DNA of 64,000 bases from Polychytrium aggregatum (Eukaryota; Chytridiomycota; Chytridiomycetes; Polychytriales), in NCBI RefSeq assembly GCF_025602895.1, contig NW_026516203.1, forward strand, positions 248,001-312,000, written 5' to 3'. Each line of letters opens with the position of its first letter. The stretch's first letter is position 1. Shown one piece after another: positions 37,245-49,783 of the stretch. The translations under genes and the position numbers were made by a program. Under the pieces are notes generated by a model. That model was given only the letters and a program-made list of their open reading frames with translations, ran no database searches and was not told the origin of the DNA.

Positions 37245-39507
37245 TGAGGTGAGGCTTTGGGAGGGTGGGCGGAAGGAAGACAGGAGGGAAGGAAGAAGGT
37301 GGGACCCATCTGATGAAAAAAAAAAAAGGAAGAAGGTGTGAGAAAGAAGCGAGGAGAGCCGGACCAGCCAGGTTTAGTAACTGTGGGGCACACTCCGTTC
37401 TGTTGCTGGGGCATACACCACCTCCGCCTTGGGACGATAAACTGACGCTATCCTCCGCGCTGGCTCCCGATGTTGCAGCTTCGGCTCCCGGTTCAATCGT
37501 TAGCCCAGTCGTCCATTCAGCTGTCTGCTCGGTCGCCAGCAGCAGACGCACCAGACGCAGCAAGCACGATACCCATATTCCCGCCTTGCTGTCTCCTGTT
37601 GTCTTCGTTTCTTGCATGTTCGATGTAGCCCCAAAGTCGTCTGACTTTGGATGTGCATGTATTTGTTTCCCTGCCCCTTCCTCTCGCTCCTCGCTTCCCA
37701 CTTGTATCAATGAGTGAGGCATCGCATCCCTGGGGGTCTCCAGCTCTGACCAGCGGGTCTCCATTGCCGATGAATATACCACATATGAATACCCCCATCG
37801 GGCGCTATAGCTTGCTCATCGATCGTGGGCAGGGTAGAATAGAGCCCCATATCCATCCATGCGCCGACAGAACGAGCACAATGCACATATTTGGGATGAA
37901 CTATTCTTGCTTTCTCGAGAACTGACGCAAAAATGATAATAAACTCTATTTGGTTGGAGAGAGAGAAAGCAGCCTTGAAATAAAATGAAATATGAAAAAA
38001 TGAAATATATGGAACGAGGGGGAGGGGGTTCATGGGTGAGTAGATGGATTGGACAGGTGGGTGGGTGGATCAAGAGCGATAGCAATAGCAGCCGTTGAGG
38101 CAGACGAGCGGCAAGCAGAAAATAAGAAACGAGTGGCAAAGCTCACGCCGGGGCAAGGGTCAAAATTCTTTGCTTTCTTGCAAACAAAGATGGGATATAG
38201 CAACGCGGAGTTTGGGAGAAATGGCAGGAGGGGAGGGAGGGGGGAGGGATGGGAGACCACATCAGAGGAGACCACATCAGAGGAGAGCACAGCAGAGGGA
38301 GAAAGAGAGTACTAGAAACACATTGTCAAAAAAGACATCCGGCAAAGGCGGTGGCGATCATGGCGCAATAATGATAGAGCAAAAGTGCATGAAAAGAACG
38401 AGAGAGCGAGAGTCTATGTGCGGAGATTGGTGAGACGAGAGAAAGAGCGAGAGAAGGATTGAGGCGAGAATGATTGCTCTCTGAGAATACGGGCGGCTAT
38501 TCAGCTATCGTAAAGGAGGGTGCGGATCGGAAGGAGAGAGAAGGGGCGGACGGACATGGGATAGCAAGAGTGAGAACACAAAAGGTGCAAGACAGCGAGG
38601 AAGCAAGGAGGGATGGAAAAAGTAATGGGCGAGGCAAAGTGAGGAGCCAGCACTGGCGGCGTTCGCTGGATTGGAACGGAAGAAAGAGAGAGAGAGAGAG
38701 AGAAAGATAGATAGAACGAAAGAAAGGAGAAGACGAAAATGGGAGGAGTGAAGCGAATTAATACTGTGTCTTGGTACATCGACAGCTCACGCTACTGCTT
38801 CTGGTTTTGAGAGGACAGAGGAGACATCAATAGAACCCGACGCGGCCTTTTGGTTCTTCCTTTGGCTTATTGTTTGACTTGGCTTGGGAAGCTAATGTGT
38901 GTTTGTTCGAACCAATGTCGAGAGATTTTGACCGGGAGCACGAAACGAAACAGCTGGAGGGGGGGGGAAGTTCGGCTCGTTGGGAGGAGTCATTAGGGGA
39001 GCAACTCGTAGAGCGGAGGAGGGGGGAAGAGGAGACGAAGGAAAGAGGGTGCCGCTGCAGAGAACTAAAGCAGTAAATAAACTTTTGAAGGGATACTTGA
39101 CGATAGTAAAAATATAGGGATATAAGGTTTAAAAGTATAAAAGGAATCATATGGGAAAGCCGGGAGCTTCGGCATTTGTAAATATTCCTTGGAGGGAGGA
39201 ACGCGGCTGAGGCAAGGCGTTCCCTTTCGGATTTGCGAGTAGTTTTGGGCGGTTCTTAGTGCAGCCAGGATCGGAGGCGGAGGAGGAGGAGGAGGAGGAG
39301 AGAATCGGCGTGGGCTGAGAGTTGATTGAGAGTGTACCTTCGTGCGAAAATGAGATTAGATGTGCGGCATGCCAGCTGATGCTGTGTCATGGTCAGAGCT
39401 TGACCAGGAAGTGCAGAGATGGTGCTGGAAGATCACTGGACGCGCGGGCGTGGGGGCGCTCGGTTTGGTCCTGGTGCCATGAGCAGACATGCTCGGATGA
39501 TCCTCGA
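37245..39507. other. Purine-skewed, low-complexity non-coding stretch
   Basis: No supported gene. The plus strand is strongly purine-rich (GAGAGA, GGAAGG, AAAGAAAG words), with A-runs near 37315-37330, a (GA)n run at about 38686-38702 and a (GGA)n run at about 39275-39300. The minus-strand frames are CT-rich artefacts. Its 3' end (minus sense) would include the untranslated tail of the VIP1 gene. Confidence 0.6.
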
Positions 39508-42132
39508 TCAAAAAAATGGAGGCGTCGTCTTTTGACGCTTTCTGTTGAAGTAAGGCGGGCGCGGGATGATCGACCGCCGCCTGGGCAGCAGCGGCGGGTT
39601 GCTAGGCTTGGGCTCGGGGCCGTTTTGAAAGGGCACCACGAGGGCCGAGTCACAGCTGTGGCGGCGGCCGAGGAGCTCCATGGGCTTGTTGAAGACGTTG
39701 ATCAGGGGCTGGGCGATGGCGCTGAAGCTCTTGCGATGCGGCAGAGGGGGCCTTGGTATCGAGAAGGGGCTGGACCGCGCGCCGTTGGAGGAGCTCGAGG
39801 CGTCGTCTCTCAGCGCCCGCGGAACAGGCACACGCACTGGGGCAGTTGCGGACACAGAGCAGACGCACAGGTCAGCTCCCTGGTCGGCACAGGCGTCCGC
39901 GTGCGGCATGGGCGGTGGGTCCGTCGCGGCGGCAGATGGCTTACCCGAGTCCGTCGGGACCAGCGACGGAATCAGGCCCTTGTCGATGGCCTGGGTGAAC
40001 AGGCGGTCGACGACCTTGGTCCAGTTGGCGGCATATTCGTCCGAGCCCTTGACCATCGACCAGCCGTTGACGTCGATCACGTACGACTTGCCGTTGACGC
40101 GCAGGAGATCGAATCCACACACCGTTTGCTCAAAGGCCAGCGTCAGGCGACGGGCAATCTCGGTCTCCTCGGGGGTCAGGGCTGTGACGACGCGCTTCTC
40201 CTTGCCATCCGGGGTCCGCTCGACGACGCCGTCAATGACGGGCGATTTGCGGGTTTCGGCATGGACGTAGTGCTCGCCAACAGCATAGACCTTGACATCG
40301 ACGGCGTTGTCGGGAAACAGATACTGCTCATAGACATACGAGCCTACGGTGCGGATGCTGCAGTTTTCCGAGTGAGCGCTCGAGCGGTTCTTGACCTGGT
40401 TACGTTCCAGTATGTTGGGGGGGGGACGGCGAATGCCAGAAGGAGTGGTGGCGGTGAGAGCCAGATACGAACGGCATCAAAGCGCATTAGACAAGTCAAG
40501 AGTCGTCAGTGCGTGCGTTGGTCACCCGCCATCCAGCCGCGGCATATACCTTGCGGAAGAGCTTCTGGACGCCCTGGTTGTTTTTAAAGTAGACGTGGAC
40601 GTTATGGTCTTCCGAGTTGACGGGCTTTTCGACAAAGGGTCGACACATGGGCTCCGGCGTCAGCATGCCGTCGGCAAGGATTGGGCCGTCCTTGCTTGGC
40701 AAAGTCGAGGGCGAGAACAGCGACGATGAGACTGAAACATCCACGCCAAACTTTTCGAGGACTTCCTGGACGATATCGGCGTCGTAACTGGGGATGCTCT
40801 GCGAGCCGGCCCGATTGATGGCGATCCGGGGTACGGTCGGGATGTTGAGCGAGTCCAGGATGGCAAGAACGACACGGCGATCCAGCAGGAGATGTTGGTA
40901 CATGGGCGAGTTGAGGACGTAGGGGTTGCGCAGACGCACGTAGGCGACGGCCTTGTGGAGGGGAAAGTCCGAGGAGTGGAAGGTGATCAGGAAGTGTACA
41001 CGGGGCCAGGATTCTATCGCTGTGAGCGCGAGAGATGGCATGTGTGTGAGATTTCCGACGAGGAAAGAGTATCCAGGAAATGAAGGCCGTGGTGCCGAGG
41101 CCCGAGGGCAGGACGTCAAGTCGATGCACGAAAGGAGTGGGAATGTGGGGTCAGTGCTCCGATATGCATGGCATGGATTGTATACGCGCGGTCCTTGATC
41201 CGAGCGTCAGGATGGCCACGAGCAGGGCAGTCGGCTGGGGGGGGAGCGTCTCCTGGACAGGACTTACGCTCATTGAGGATCGTCTTTTCCGGGAAAGTGA
41301 TGATCTCATAGTTGGAAGTGTGTTCGAGATGCGACAGGAGGGTCTTCATGGATTTGGAGGTTGCTGTAGCGCCGAGTCGCAAAGGACGGGACAGCCGACG
41401 CGAGGATGTCATGAAAGGAATCGCCAGCGCGATCCAACAGGAAATATAGATAACGAGAGATGCAATCGATTAGACGCGTGGTTACGGGATGGCTCCTTCG
41501 GTAAGAGTTGATCCAGGCTCGGAACGGTCACGCAGACAATCGGTGGGACGAGCCATCGGGTCAGGATATTGGGATGTGGTGGAATGCGATGGGATATGAT
41601 CAAGTGGAGTGCGATGGGATATGATCAAGTGGAATCGACGACAAAGGCGATCGACTCTGACGCATGAGTCACAGCCGAGGGACAAGCACGCAGACCCAAG
41701 AACCCGCCAGCGCCCAGCCCGACGGGCGCAATCATCCAAGGGTTGCGCGAGTGATTCACTGGCGGAATTGCAGGAGGGTGTTGCACCCATGGCTGGACTG
41801 GCAGCCCGGACGCTGATCTGGTGATCAAGGCTGGCCGGGCTCACGGCCAGCCAGACCGTCACCCAGTGGCAGCATCCGTCTCGCTGTTCGTCTCGCCTCG
41901 CTTGACCCTCGCCGCCTGCATCTCGATCACGTCGAGAGGGAGGGTTGGGGATTCTTATTCGGCGAGGCAGCAGAAAGGGCCTGTCCTGAGTGCGGGAACG
42001 GATCGTCCGACACTGATCGGCTCTTGAGGGGGGCGGGGTGAGGTCGAATACTCTCGCAGGGATGGATTCAAGAGAGAAAGAGGGGGGGGGAGAGCTCACC
42101 TTTCTTCTCCATAGCGCAAACTCCGACCAGAT
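39508..42132 (-). CDS. VIP1: Diphosphoinositol pentakisphosphate kinase (Vip1/PPIP5K), kinase domain only; 5' exon not found
   Basis: ATP-grasp kinase that makes inositol pyrophosphates (1-PP-InsP5, InsP8) used in phosphate and stress signalling. Exons recognised: 42100-42132 (LVGVCAMEKK), 41268-41363 (ATSKSMKTLLSHLEHTS, then EIITFPEKTILNE), 40550-41019 and 39508-40395. They join in frame, giving IESWPRVHFLITF, DFPLHKAVAYVRLRNPYVLN, PFVEKPVNSEDHNVHVYF, DVKVYAVGEHYVHAETRKSP and TVCGFDLLRVNGKSYVIDVN. The catalytic lobe is complete. After it come only about 140 Pro/Ser/Arg-rich residues and a stop at 39508. The C-terminal histidine acid phosphatase-like domain (RHxDRTPKQK) found in typical Vip1 proteins is absent here and downstream. 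The acceptor before LVGVCAM shows that an earlier exon lies upstream (above 42133). Confidence 0.88.
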
Positions 42133-42817
42133 CTGAGCGATGGCGACATTTAGGTGCGAGGCGAGGCAATCGATTATTTTTTTTTTTCGCCCGGAAGATG
42201 AAAAGGAGGGAAGGGAAGGGAAGGGGAAGAGAGCAGTCCAGAATAATGGCAAGCGGGTGTACATGGCCGAAAGATAGTCGGTTAATGAGCATATTGACAA
42301 GTAGCGCACCCGTCAGCAATGACCAGCAATCACCGTCAGCATTGTGGGCCCTCCATGCGGAGAGGTGAACCCCTCCCTTTGGTCTTTGGCGCCTTTCCAT
42401 CAGTGCACTGGGTGCAATGCATGAGAGCAAGAGTGAAATGGAGGAGAGCAAAAGTGCATGCAGCAATGACAGGTGTCCGTCCAGACAACGGCCACGCAGC
42501 GCAAGCCGACGCAAGACGACATGGTGGAGAATGGGGGGGGTTGTATGCAAGACTGGGGCAGAGCGGCAGTAATGGCAGCAAACAGCAAACAACGAACATC
42601 GATGTCAAGGAATCGAGACAGACGCCGATGTAACAGAATCGAGGAAGCCATCGAAACAGAACGGGGCAGTGATTGAGAGGATGGGATCAAGGTGGCATTC
42701 GGAGTAGAGGCGAGAAAGCAAAGCGACGCCTACATTTGCGAGGCAGCGGGCCGTTTGAGATGGTCATTTCCGGCATGTGCGGCTGTAAGGTTTGGACGAT
42801 GGCGGAGGATTGCTGGG

Positions 42818-42838
42818 TGGTGGTGGTGGTGGTGGTGG
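42818..42838. repeat. (GGT)n trinucleotide run
   Basis: Seven uninterrupted GGT-type units in the purine-rich region upstream of VIP1. Confidence 0.9.
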
Positions 42839-43561
42839 CCAGATGATAGAGTCAGTGCTGAAGCTGGGCGAGGCAGCAGAGATTGGCAAGTCGAGTCGGG
42901 TCGAGTTGGTCGAGTTGGTCGAGTTGGTCGATTACCGAAAGAGATGGACTTGTCCAGCAGAGTGGTGCTGGGAAAAGACGAGGATGGTGCTAGAAAAGCG
43001 GGGGCTCGTGGGTGGAAGGAGAGAGGGGACCGGAGCGGGAGCGAGGGCTTTGGATGATGAGAGCGGGCCGAGCAGGCGTTAAGCGGAGCGTTGAGCGGGC
43101 TCTGAAAGACGATAGACGAGGCGGGATTGGGGCCGATGCGGCTATCGATATCGATAGCGAGCGGGAATGGCTGGGGACAGCTGGGGAGGCGGGCGAGAGG
43201 AAGAGAGAGAACAGCAGCTGGCCGAGTTGGAGACCGGGGGGTGTGCCAGGTAAAGCCAGCAAGCCAAGAGGGGGATGGGCGAGCAGGGCGGGAAGGATAG
43301 GCGTTGGGAATGGCCAAGAGAGAGCCAGGCCAGGCCGGTGAAATATCCAAAGGGGCGACTGGTGCAACAGCAGACAGGAATTCCAAGGCAGAGCCGGCGC
43401 AAGAGGCTTGGGGGAAGGGGCGACGAGGGCGAATTATAAGGGCGACGAAGGGGGCTCTCGGGAAGGGCAAGGCACCAAGCCAAAGGGTTGCTGGGAGAGG
43501 AGCATGCGGCGAGAGCGAGCGAGAAGGTGCGGTGGAGAGAGGGAGAGGGCAAGGTGGAACT

Positions 43562-43643
43562 GAGAGAGAGGGAGAGAGAGGGAGAGAGGGAGAGAGAGGG
43601 AGAGAGAGGGAGAGAGAGGGAGAGAGGGAGAGAGAGGGAGAGA
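43562..43643. repeat. (GAGAGAGG)n purine tract
   Basis: Eighty bases made only of G and A in GAGAGG/GAGAGAGG units. Such mirror-like purine tracts can form triplex (H-DNA). Seen directly. Confidence 0.9.
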
Positions 43644-44556
43644 ACGAGGCGAACCGACAGCGAGGCCGCAGCGAGATCGGCAGGCCGACTGTGCGCCCTG
43701 TGCGCTGCACCGATCAATATCGCCCAAAAGCGGTTTGGCCTGGGTGTCTCGCCCGTGTTGCTGCTGTATCCCCTCGTGTCCCTGGCTGGTGTCGATTTGT
43801 CCGAGGCCGTCGCTTGTCGGGGCGGGGGGGGGCTGGGCAGTGCTCTGCAATTGGTCCAGCACTGCGCGATGCTGCTCTTGCTCTTGCTCTTGCATTTACA
43901 GTCGCATTTGCAGCGATGCCCTCGCGATTGCGGTGGCTGCTGGCCAGACTTGGATTCTGGACCAAGTCTCGGCTGGATCTCTCTCCCCGTGGATCTCCTG
44001 TTCGCCCTCGAGGTGCGCGATTGTCCCAAGCCAGCCGAACAGAACCCGGCCGCTTCCCGCTCTCGCTCCCTCGCTCCCTCGCTCCCTCGCCCTCTCTCCT
44101 CTCCCCGCATTCTCGCCCGTGGGCTCAGCAGCAGCACCGGCCCACAAAGACCCGGTCACAAGGCCGATCCAGCAAGCCAACACAAAGACCACGCGCCATC
44201 ACCGGCTGCAGCAATCCACCCGCAAGGCGACGTGTGCGCGGACACCCGCGTTTGCGTGACGCCAGCCAGCCAGCGGCTGGCCAGGGACGCTGCCTGCTGC
44301 GCCGATGGTCCTCGCACGCGCCTCGCGCGCTCTCGCATGCTCTCGCCTGTTCTCGCTGCGCCGCGAGACTGTGGCGGTGCCCGCTGTCACACGCAGCGTG
44401 ACACGTGTGTGATGTGCATTCCGCTGTGAGATGTGTGCTGCTGCAACCACCTCTGTGTCGCGAGATTCATTCGGTTGCTGATCATGTCCAATGCACCCGC
44501 CCTCGATAGTCGATACTCGATGCTCGATCTGTTTGCCCGCGGCGTTGGCCTGGCCG

Positions 44557-44640
44557 CTCCATCGAACCCGCTCCATCGAACCCGCTCCATCGAACCCGCT
44601 CCATCGAACCCGCTCCATCGAACCCGCTCCATCGAACCCG
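44557..44640. repeat. 14-base tandem repeat, six exact copies
   Basis: CTCCATCGAACCCG is repeated six times with no mismatch (84 bases). The unit length is not a multiple of three, so the open frame running through it cycles through three reading frames and is unlikely to be coding. Confidence 0.95.
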
Positions 44641-45734
44641 ATCCACCGCTCCTCCAGTCTGGGCTGGTCCGCACTTTGGACCGACTCCCACCATGGCTCC
44701 CCTGTGTGGTCCTCCCGACCGCCTGCTCGATCGGAGGTTTCCCACGGGGTGCTTTCCTCTCCTCCAAGGCCAAACCCGATTCGCCCAGGCCTTGGCAGGT
44801 CCAGAAACGTGCGCCCTTGGACTGGCCTCCGTCTGAATCCATCGCCTCTGTTGGGGCTGTTCTGTCGCCGGCCCTGGCCATGAGGGCTTCCATACCTGTT
44901 GGGATGTCCTGCGGGAGCCGGCGCAGCACGATCCGAATACCTGCTCCAACGAGCTCTGCAGCACCAGATCCGGCACCGCTCCTCGTCGCTTGTGCTGGCC
45001 GGAGAGCGACGGTCTCTGCGAGTCCACGCCATGTCTCCACGGATCAGACTCGCTCTCTGCCGCCGGGGATCTGCCGCGGGAAATCCGGGCACAACCAGGG
45101 CTGGATCGGCGGAGGGAGAGCTCTGGCCCACCAAGGCAACCCGGGAAGATCAGAGGTTGGACCAGCAGACCCCAGAGGCGCCCAAAGTCCGCTCTGGCCC
45201 GAGTCGCCGCGATCAACATCATGTTATCGCTGCTGTCCTATTGCATCGGCCATCTCTTACTTTCACTGCGTCTTGTCTCGTTGCCGCTGCGTCTTGCTTC
45301 GTTGCCGCGGCGTCTGGACTTGTTGCCGCTGCTATCTGCTGCCATCTTCTGCTGCGATTCCGCCCCGGACCTGTTCGCATGCACGTCCTCGATTGAGCCC
45401 GGTGGGCTGCGTGCCGTGTCCGAGATAGCGCAGACACTGTCGCCAGGGCAAGATTCAGAGTGTCCTCCGTGACGACACTCTGCCGGCGTGCAAACGACAT
45501 GGCCGTCGGCCGCTGGGCCGGGTCCAGTCTTTAGGGACCAGCCTCAGCGCATCTTGGCTGGCTGATCTTCCATACGCTCTTGCATGCCCGGCGCGATGCG
45601 ATGCGGTGCAATCCAATCCAATGCGGTGCGGTGCGATCCAATGCGATCTGAGATACGGTGCAAACGAAGCACTTGCGGGTCTCGATGCGGCCCTCTTCCT
45701 GCTTCCCACCGTATCGAAAATCTGCCATACCCTT

Positions 45735-45784
45735 CGACCGATCTCGACCGTTTTCGACCGATCTCGACCGATCTCGGCCGATCC
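45735..45784. repeat. 10-base tandem repeat (CGACCGATCT)
   Basis: Five tandem units CGACCGATCT, CGACCGTTTT, CGACCGATCT, CGACCGATCT, CGGCCGATCC. A second cluster of GATGCGGTGC/GATCCAATGC words lies just upstream at about 45594-45650. Confidence 0.9.
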
Positions 45785-46347
45785 CGGGCGCCTCGACTCG
45801 CCCATGCAGGGATTGGGTTTGGTGCCGCTCTGACTCCCTGTCGCTGCCGACGGTGTTGTTGTTGCTCAGAATGAACTGGACGACACAACAAAGGACACCG
45901 CCAACCAGGCGGTCTGTCATATGAATTGGGGCAAGTTTTTCCTTTGCTGCTTCCTTCGGCCTGCGACATTCGGTTCTCTCTTCGTCGCCTATCAGGCTCG
46001 TCCAAGCCACGAAACGCTGCTCCAACCAGTGGCTCACCAGAGCGCCCCAGCCTCATTTGCTCCACGCAGACCCCACTCTGCCCAGCCCGCCATCGATATT
46101 CCGGCCCTCGTCGACTCCTGCTGCATCCCCACCTCTCAGCGCCCTTGGGCCAAGAGTCGCTTCCCAGCCTCGCCCATTCTGCTCCTTTGCCCCTGACCCT
46201 TCCCTGCATCGGCCATCGCTTCGTTTCCACCCGGTCCAGCTCAACCTGCCTGACTCGACCCAGTTCGATTGAGTCCTGCCCTGCCCTATCCAGCCCTATC
46301 CAGTCCACCTCAATCCAGCCCAGTTCACGCCACCCACTCGCATCAGC

Positions 46348-49300
46348 ATGCCTTCGACTGCCGCATCGAAGCGGCATCGTCCCCGCAAACCCGTCTCCGT
46401 CTCATCGCCCCGTCGTCCCGCTCGCTCGTCTGCCCTACCGAGCGCCAAGGCCCACTTTCCCTCGCTCGGCGATTCGGCCGTACTGTCTGACGGATCCGGC
46501 TCCTCCACCGACGAGGACGACCTCGACTTTCCGCTGCTCAAGCACCGGCACTCTGCTACGGATTCCGCGGAGACCACGCCTGTCGTCGACGCCGATGGCG
46601 ATCCCATGCATACTTATGCCGAGGACCAACCCGAGCCCGCCAGCTACAAGCGATTCAGCTCGTCGCAGCTCAAGGCCAAGGTCATGAAGGGCAGCCTGAG
46701 CGCCCGGAGAAGCATTATGCACGCCCTCACTCGGTGGCCGTTGCTGGTAAGCATGTCGTTTTGTCCAAGCCCTGTGCATATCTCTGTGCTGGTTCTTTGG
46801 TGGCTCTCGGCATCCTCTCCACCACGGCAATGCGTCCCAGCGCCACCCGCGGCTGGAAGCTGGCTCCCTGAATGAGCCGTCAGCTATTCCGTATCGATCT
46901 CCATCCGCATCCCATCGACTCGACTGGCTTCCTGCTTCCGTCGCCACTGACCATTTTGCACCAACCAACTCACCCTCCACTCCACACCGACCCGCACGCC
47001 ATTGCACAGCTCTTTGTCTTTTGCGCCGTCCTGATCGACCTGATCTTCTACATCACCGTCCGCAACTGGGTGTCATGGTGGGAGTATCTCGTCACTTGGC
47101 GCGGGCACAAACGCCAGGTCCACGACCGTATCCACAAGGCTCGCCAGTTTGAAGAGTGGGAGTCGGCCGCCAAGGAGCTCGACGATATCATGGGCAACGA
47201 CGAGTGGAAGAAGGAGAAGGAGTGCTCCTACTATGACTACAAGCTCATCGATAAGATCTCCCGAAGGCTCCGCCGGTAAGCCTGCATGAGCATTGCAGCA
47301 TATGATACCCAGACCCGACTCTGGCAACCCTCTGGATCGACCCTCATCTCGCCCACATCGCACCGACTGTTTCTTCTGTAGGCACCGACTCTCTGGCACT
47401 CCCGGTGCCGCCAGGGAGATGCGCAAGATCCTGCAGCACTCGGCCTGCAAAGCCAACATCGGTGGCATCGAAAACGAGACGCTGTACTCGCGGACCTACC
47501 TGGGCACCAAGAGCCTGGTCGAAGAGTTTGTCGCCGAGGTGCTTGCCTCGCTCGAGTTTGTTGTCCAGTCCGAGGATCTGTCGCTGGAGGAGAAGCGCAT
47601 CTTTCTCAAGTCGGCCTCGCGCACATACGGCAAGACGGCATTCTGTCTCAGCGGAGGCGCTACATTCGGATACTACTCATGTAAGTCGCTGGAGTGGCCG
47701 TGGCTCACGGGAGTGATTCGGGCCTCGCTCCGTTACCCCTTTCTCCAACAAGGCTGGAGCACAAACGAGCCGCGGCTCTGGATGCGAGGCCAACACAGTA
47801 TTTGGCGATCTCCCTGGACGGCTCTCGAGCCGTCTGCAACCCAAACCACTCTGCCCCCATCATCTGCCTTGTGTATGCATGCGTGCATACATCATCATGT
47901 GTCTCCTGTACGTTTCTGGATGCGACAAAGCTATCACGCAGAAACGTAGCCTCTAACACTCCTGCATCGTGTTTCTTGCCACCCGGTCGAACGGCGGCTG
48001 CGTTTGTCAATGGACAGTGGGTATGTTCTCGCGGCCAGCCTTGGCCGACCGTTGTCTGCACGATGGCGATTGGGTCTGTGTCTGGAATCGCTTGCCCGCT
48101 AACCCCGCCGCTCATCACCCATAGGCGTTGTGAAGGCATTGCACGAACACGACCTGCTGCCGAACGTCATCACCGGCACTAGTGCCGGTAGCTTGGTTGG
48201 TGAGCATCTCATTCACATACACAGAGACAGTCCTGGGCTGGCGTAAACACTCCCGCACCTCAAGGACCGCCCTGGATATCATGTGTGCCCAGCCCGGTCG
48301 CTTGGCCGACTTGTGGGTCGCAAAGCTGTTGTTCTCACGCTATTTCACTTGCATCAGCCGCCATGATCTGCACCCGGACCGACGACGAGCTCCGCAGCGA
48401 AATCTTCACCCCGGACCTCTACAGACACTTGAGGCCGTGCTCCGACTCGGTGTGGACCCGCACCAAGCGCTTCTGGACAACCGGCTCGATGTTCAACTCG
48501 CAGGATTGGTATGAGAAGGTCAAGTGGATCACCAAGGGCCACTTGACCTTCATGGAGGCCTACAAGCGCACCGGCCGCGTGCTCAACATTGCCGTCGTTG
48601 CCACAGAGCCGCACTCGCCCCCGAAGCTCCTCAACTACATTACGGTATGAGTCAGGGACAGCGCCGCCGCCTGCCGTTCGCAAATCCGCCCCCTGTGTCT
48701 GACCGATATCCACAGAAACCGCGGCTGCGTTGAAGTATACTGCTGAGCGAGTGCCCACTGCCGGACCGCTCTGTTTTCTTCGGGAGGCTGGTTCTAACCC
48801 TATAGCCCTGGGCTTGCAGGCGCCCGATGTTATCATTTCCTCGGCTATCCTCGCCTCGGCCGCCATCCCGGGCATCCTCGACGCCGTGGAGCTCATCAGC
48901 AAGACCGAGAAGGGTGACTATGTGCCCTTCCGCGGTGTCGGCAAGCGATGGCGCGATGGCTCGCTCCGGACGGATATCCCCGAGCGCGAGCTGCACCAGC
49001 TCTTCAACATCAACTACACGATCGTGAGCCAGTGCAATCCGCATATCCTTGTGTTCTTTTACCAGGGCCGCGGAAGCCCGGGCTATCCAGTCGCTCACCG
49101 TCACGGCCGCGGATGGTAAGTTTGCAGTGGGTGCATATGCTGCTGCTGGGCTGGTTTCCAGACTCTGGCAAGCGAGAGGAGGCGCATGGAATGCCTTTGG
49201 TCTCCACAAGACTGAAGCCACCTCGACCTTCTTGTCGTCCCGCAGGCGCGGCGGCTTCCTCGCCTCGGCGATCATCCAGCACTTCAAACTCGACCTGCTC

Positions 49301-49783
49301 AAGTGGCTCCGGCTCCTCCGAGACCTCGATCTGCTGCCCAAAGTGATGGGCACGGACCTGTCGCGTCTCTGGCTCCAGCGCTTCGAGGGCTCGGTCACCA
49401 TTCTGCCCCAGCCCATTCTCGAAGACTACCTGTGCATTCTCACAGACCCGACCCGCGACCGCATGGTGCGGTATCTCAGCCACGGCCAGGTGCGGTGCTG
49501 GCCCAAGCTCCACATGATCAGCAACCGGCTCCGGATCGAGCAACTACTGCGAAGGCTTGGCAAACAGCTCTCTGCGCGCACCGGCGCCACGAGTGGCAAG
49601 CCGGCAGACCTTGAACTCGAAGCTGGGGCTCGCCCTGTTGCGGCATCGCACAGACCGGGATCATCGGCCAACTGCAACAGCATCAGCTCGATCGAGTCGG
49701 TGCAGTGGGACCACAAGCCTGCCCCTCCCAGCCCCGTCGAGAACGAGTGGAGCAGCGACGACGACTACTGGTGGAACAGCTGA
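46348..49783 (+). CDS. Patatin-like lipase of the SDP1/Tgl3-Tgl4-Tgl5 type
   Basis: Probable triacylglycerol lipase / acyl hydrolase of lipid droplets or ER. Seven exons (46348-46746, 47010-47275, 47382-47680, 48125-48199, 48358-48644, 48820-49115, 49246-49783) sum to 2160 bases, giving 719 residues. Order: a Ser-rich N-terminus of about 130 residues; one membrane segment (LFVFCAVLIDLIFYITV); the DUF3336 region (FEEWESAAKELDDIMGNDEW); then the patatin core. The core has oxyanion loop FCLSGGATFGYYS, nucleophile elbow GTSAGSLV and the catalytic Asp in GKRWRDGSLRTDIP. The intron between the oxyanion loop and the nucleophile is the largest (about 440 bases). A Ser-rich acidic tail ends SSDDDYWWNS. 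The substrate is inferred from the family only. Confidence 0.93.

Larger units (their letters stand above)
42133..46347. other. Long gene-poor, low-complexity region
   Basis: About 4.2 kb without a gene I can support. The part at 42.1-43.7 kb is purine-rich on the plus strand; the part at 44.0-46.3 kb is pyrimidine-rich on the plus strand, as in a 5' leader of the following lipase gene. It probably contains the missing VIP1 first exon. Long frames here (for example minus 43142-44137) are Ser/Pro/Leu/Arg runs created by CT-rich repeats. Confidence 0.55.

Noticed and set aside
39393-39507. Frameshift at the T6 run restoring a longer VIP1
   Set aside because: The shifted frame adds only about 40 residues and stops, with no phosphatase motif, so a sequencing error there would not explain the missing domain.
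42730-43710. Minus-strand frame of 326 residues ending in a polyhistidine run
   Set aside because: The histidines come from the (GGT)n run read on the other strand and the rest is low-complexity. No splice-consistent link to VIP1 was found.
43142-44137. Long minus-strand frame of 331 residues
   Set aside because: It is made of Ser/Leu/Pro/Arg runs produced by the CT-rich repeat tract. The overlapping frame on the same strand looks just as open, and no domain is visible.
44433-45428. Plus-strand frame with a 14-residue repeat (SNPLHRTRSIEPAP)
   Set aside because: The protein repeat is the 14-base DNA repeat read through three frames. The opposite strand is equally open, and nothing resembles a known domain.
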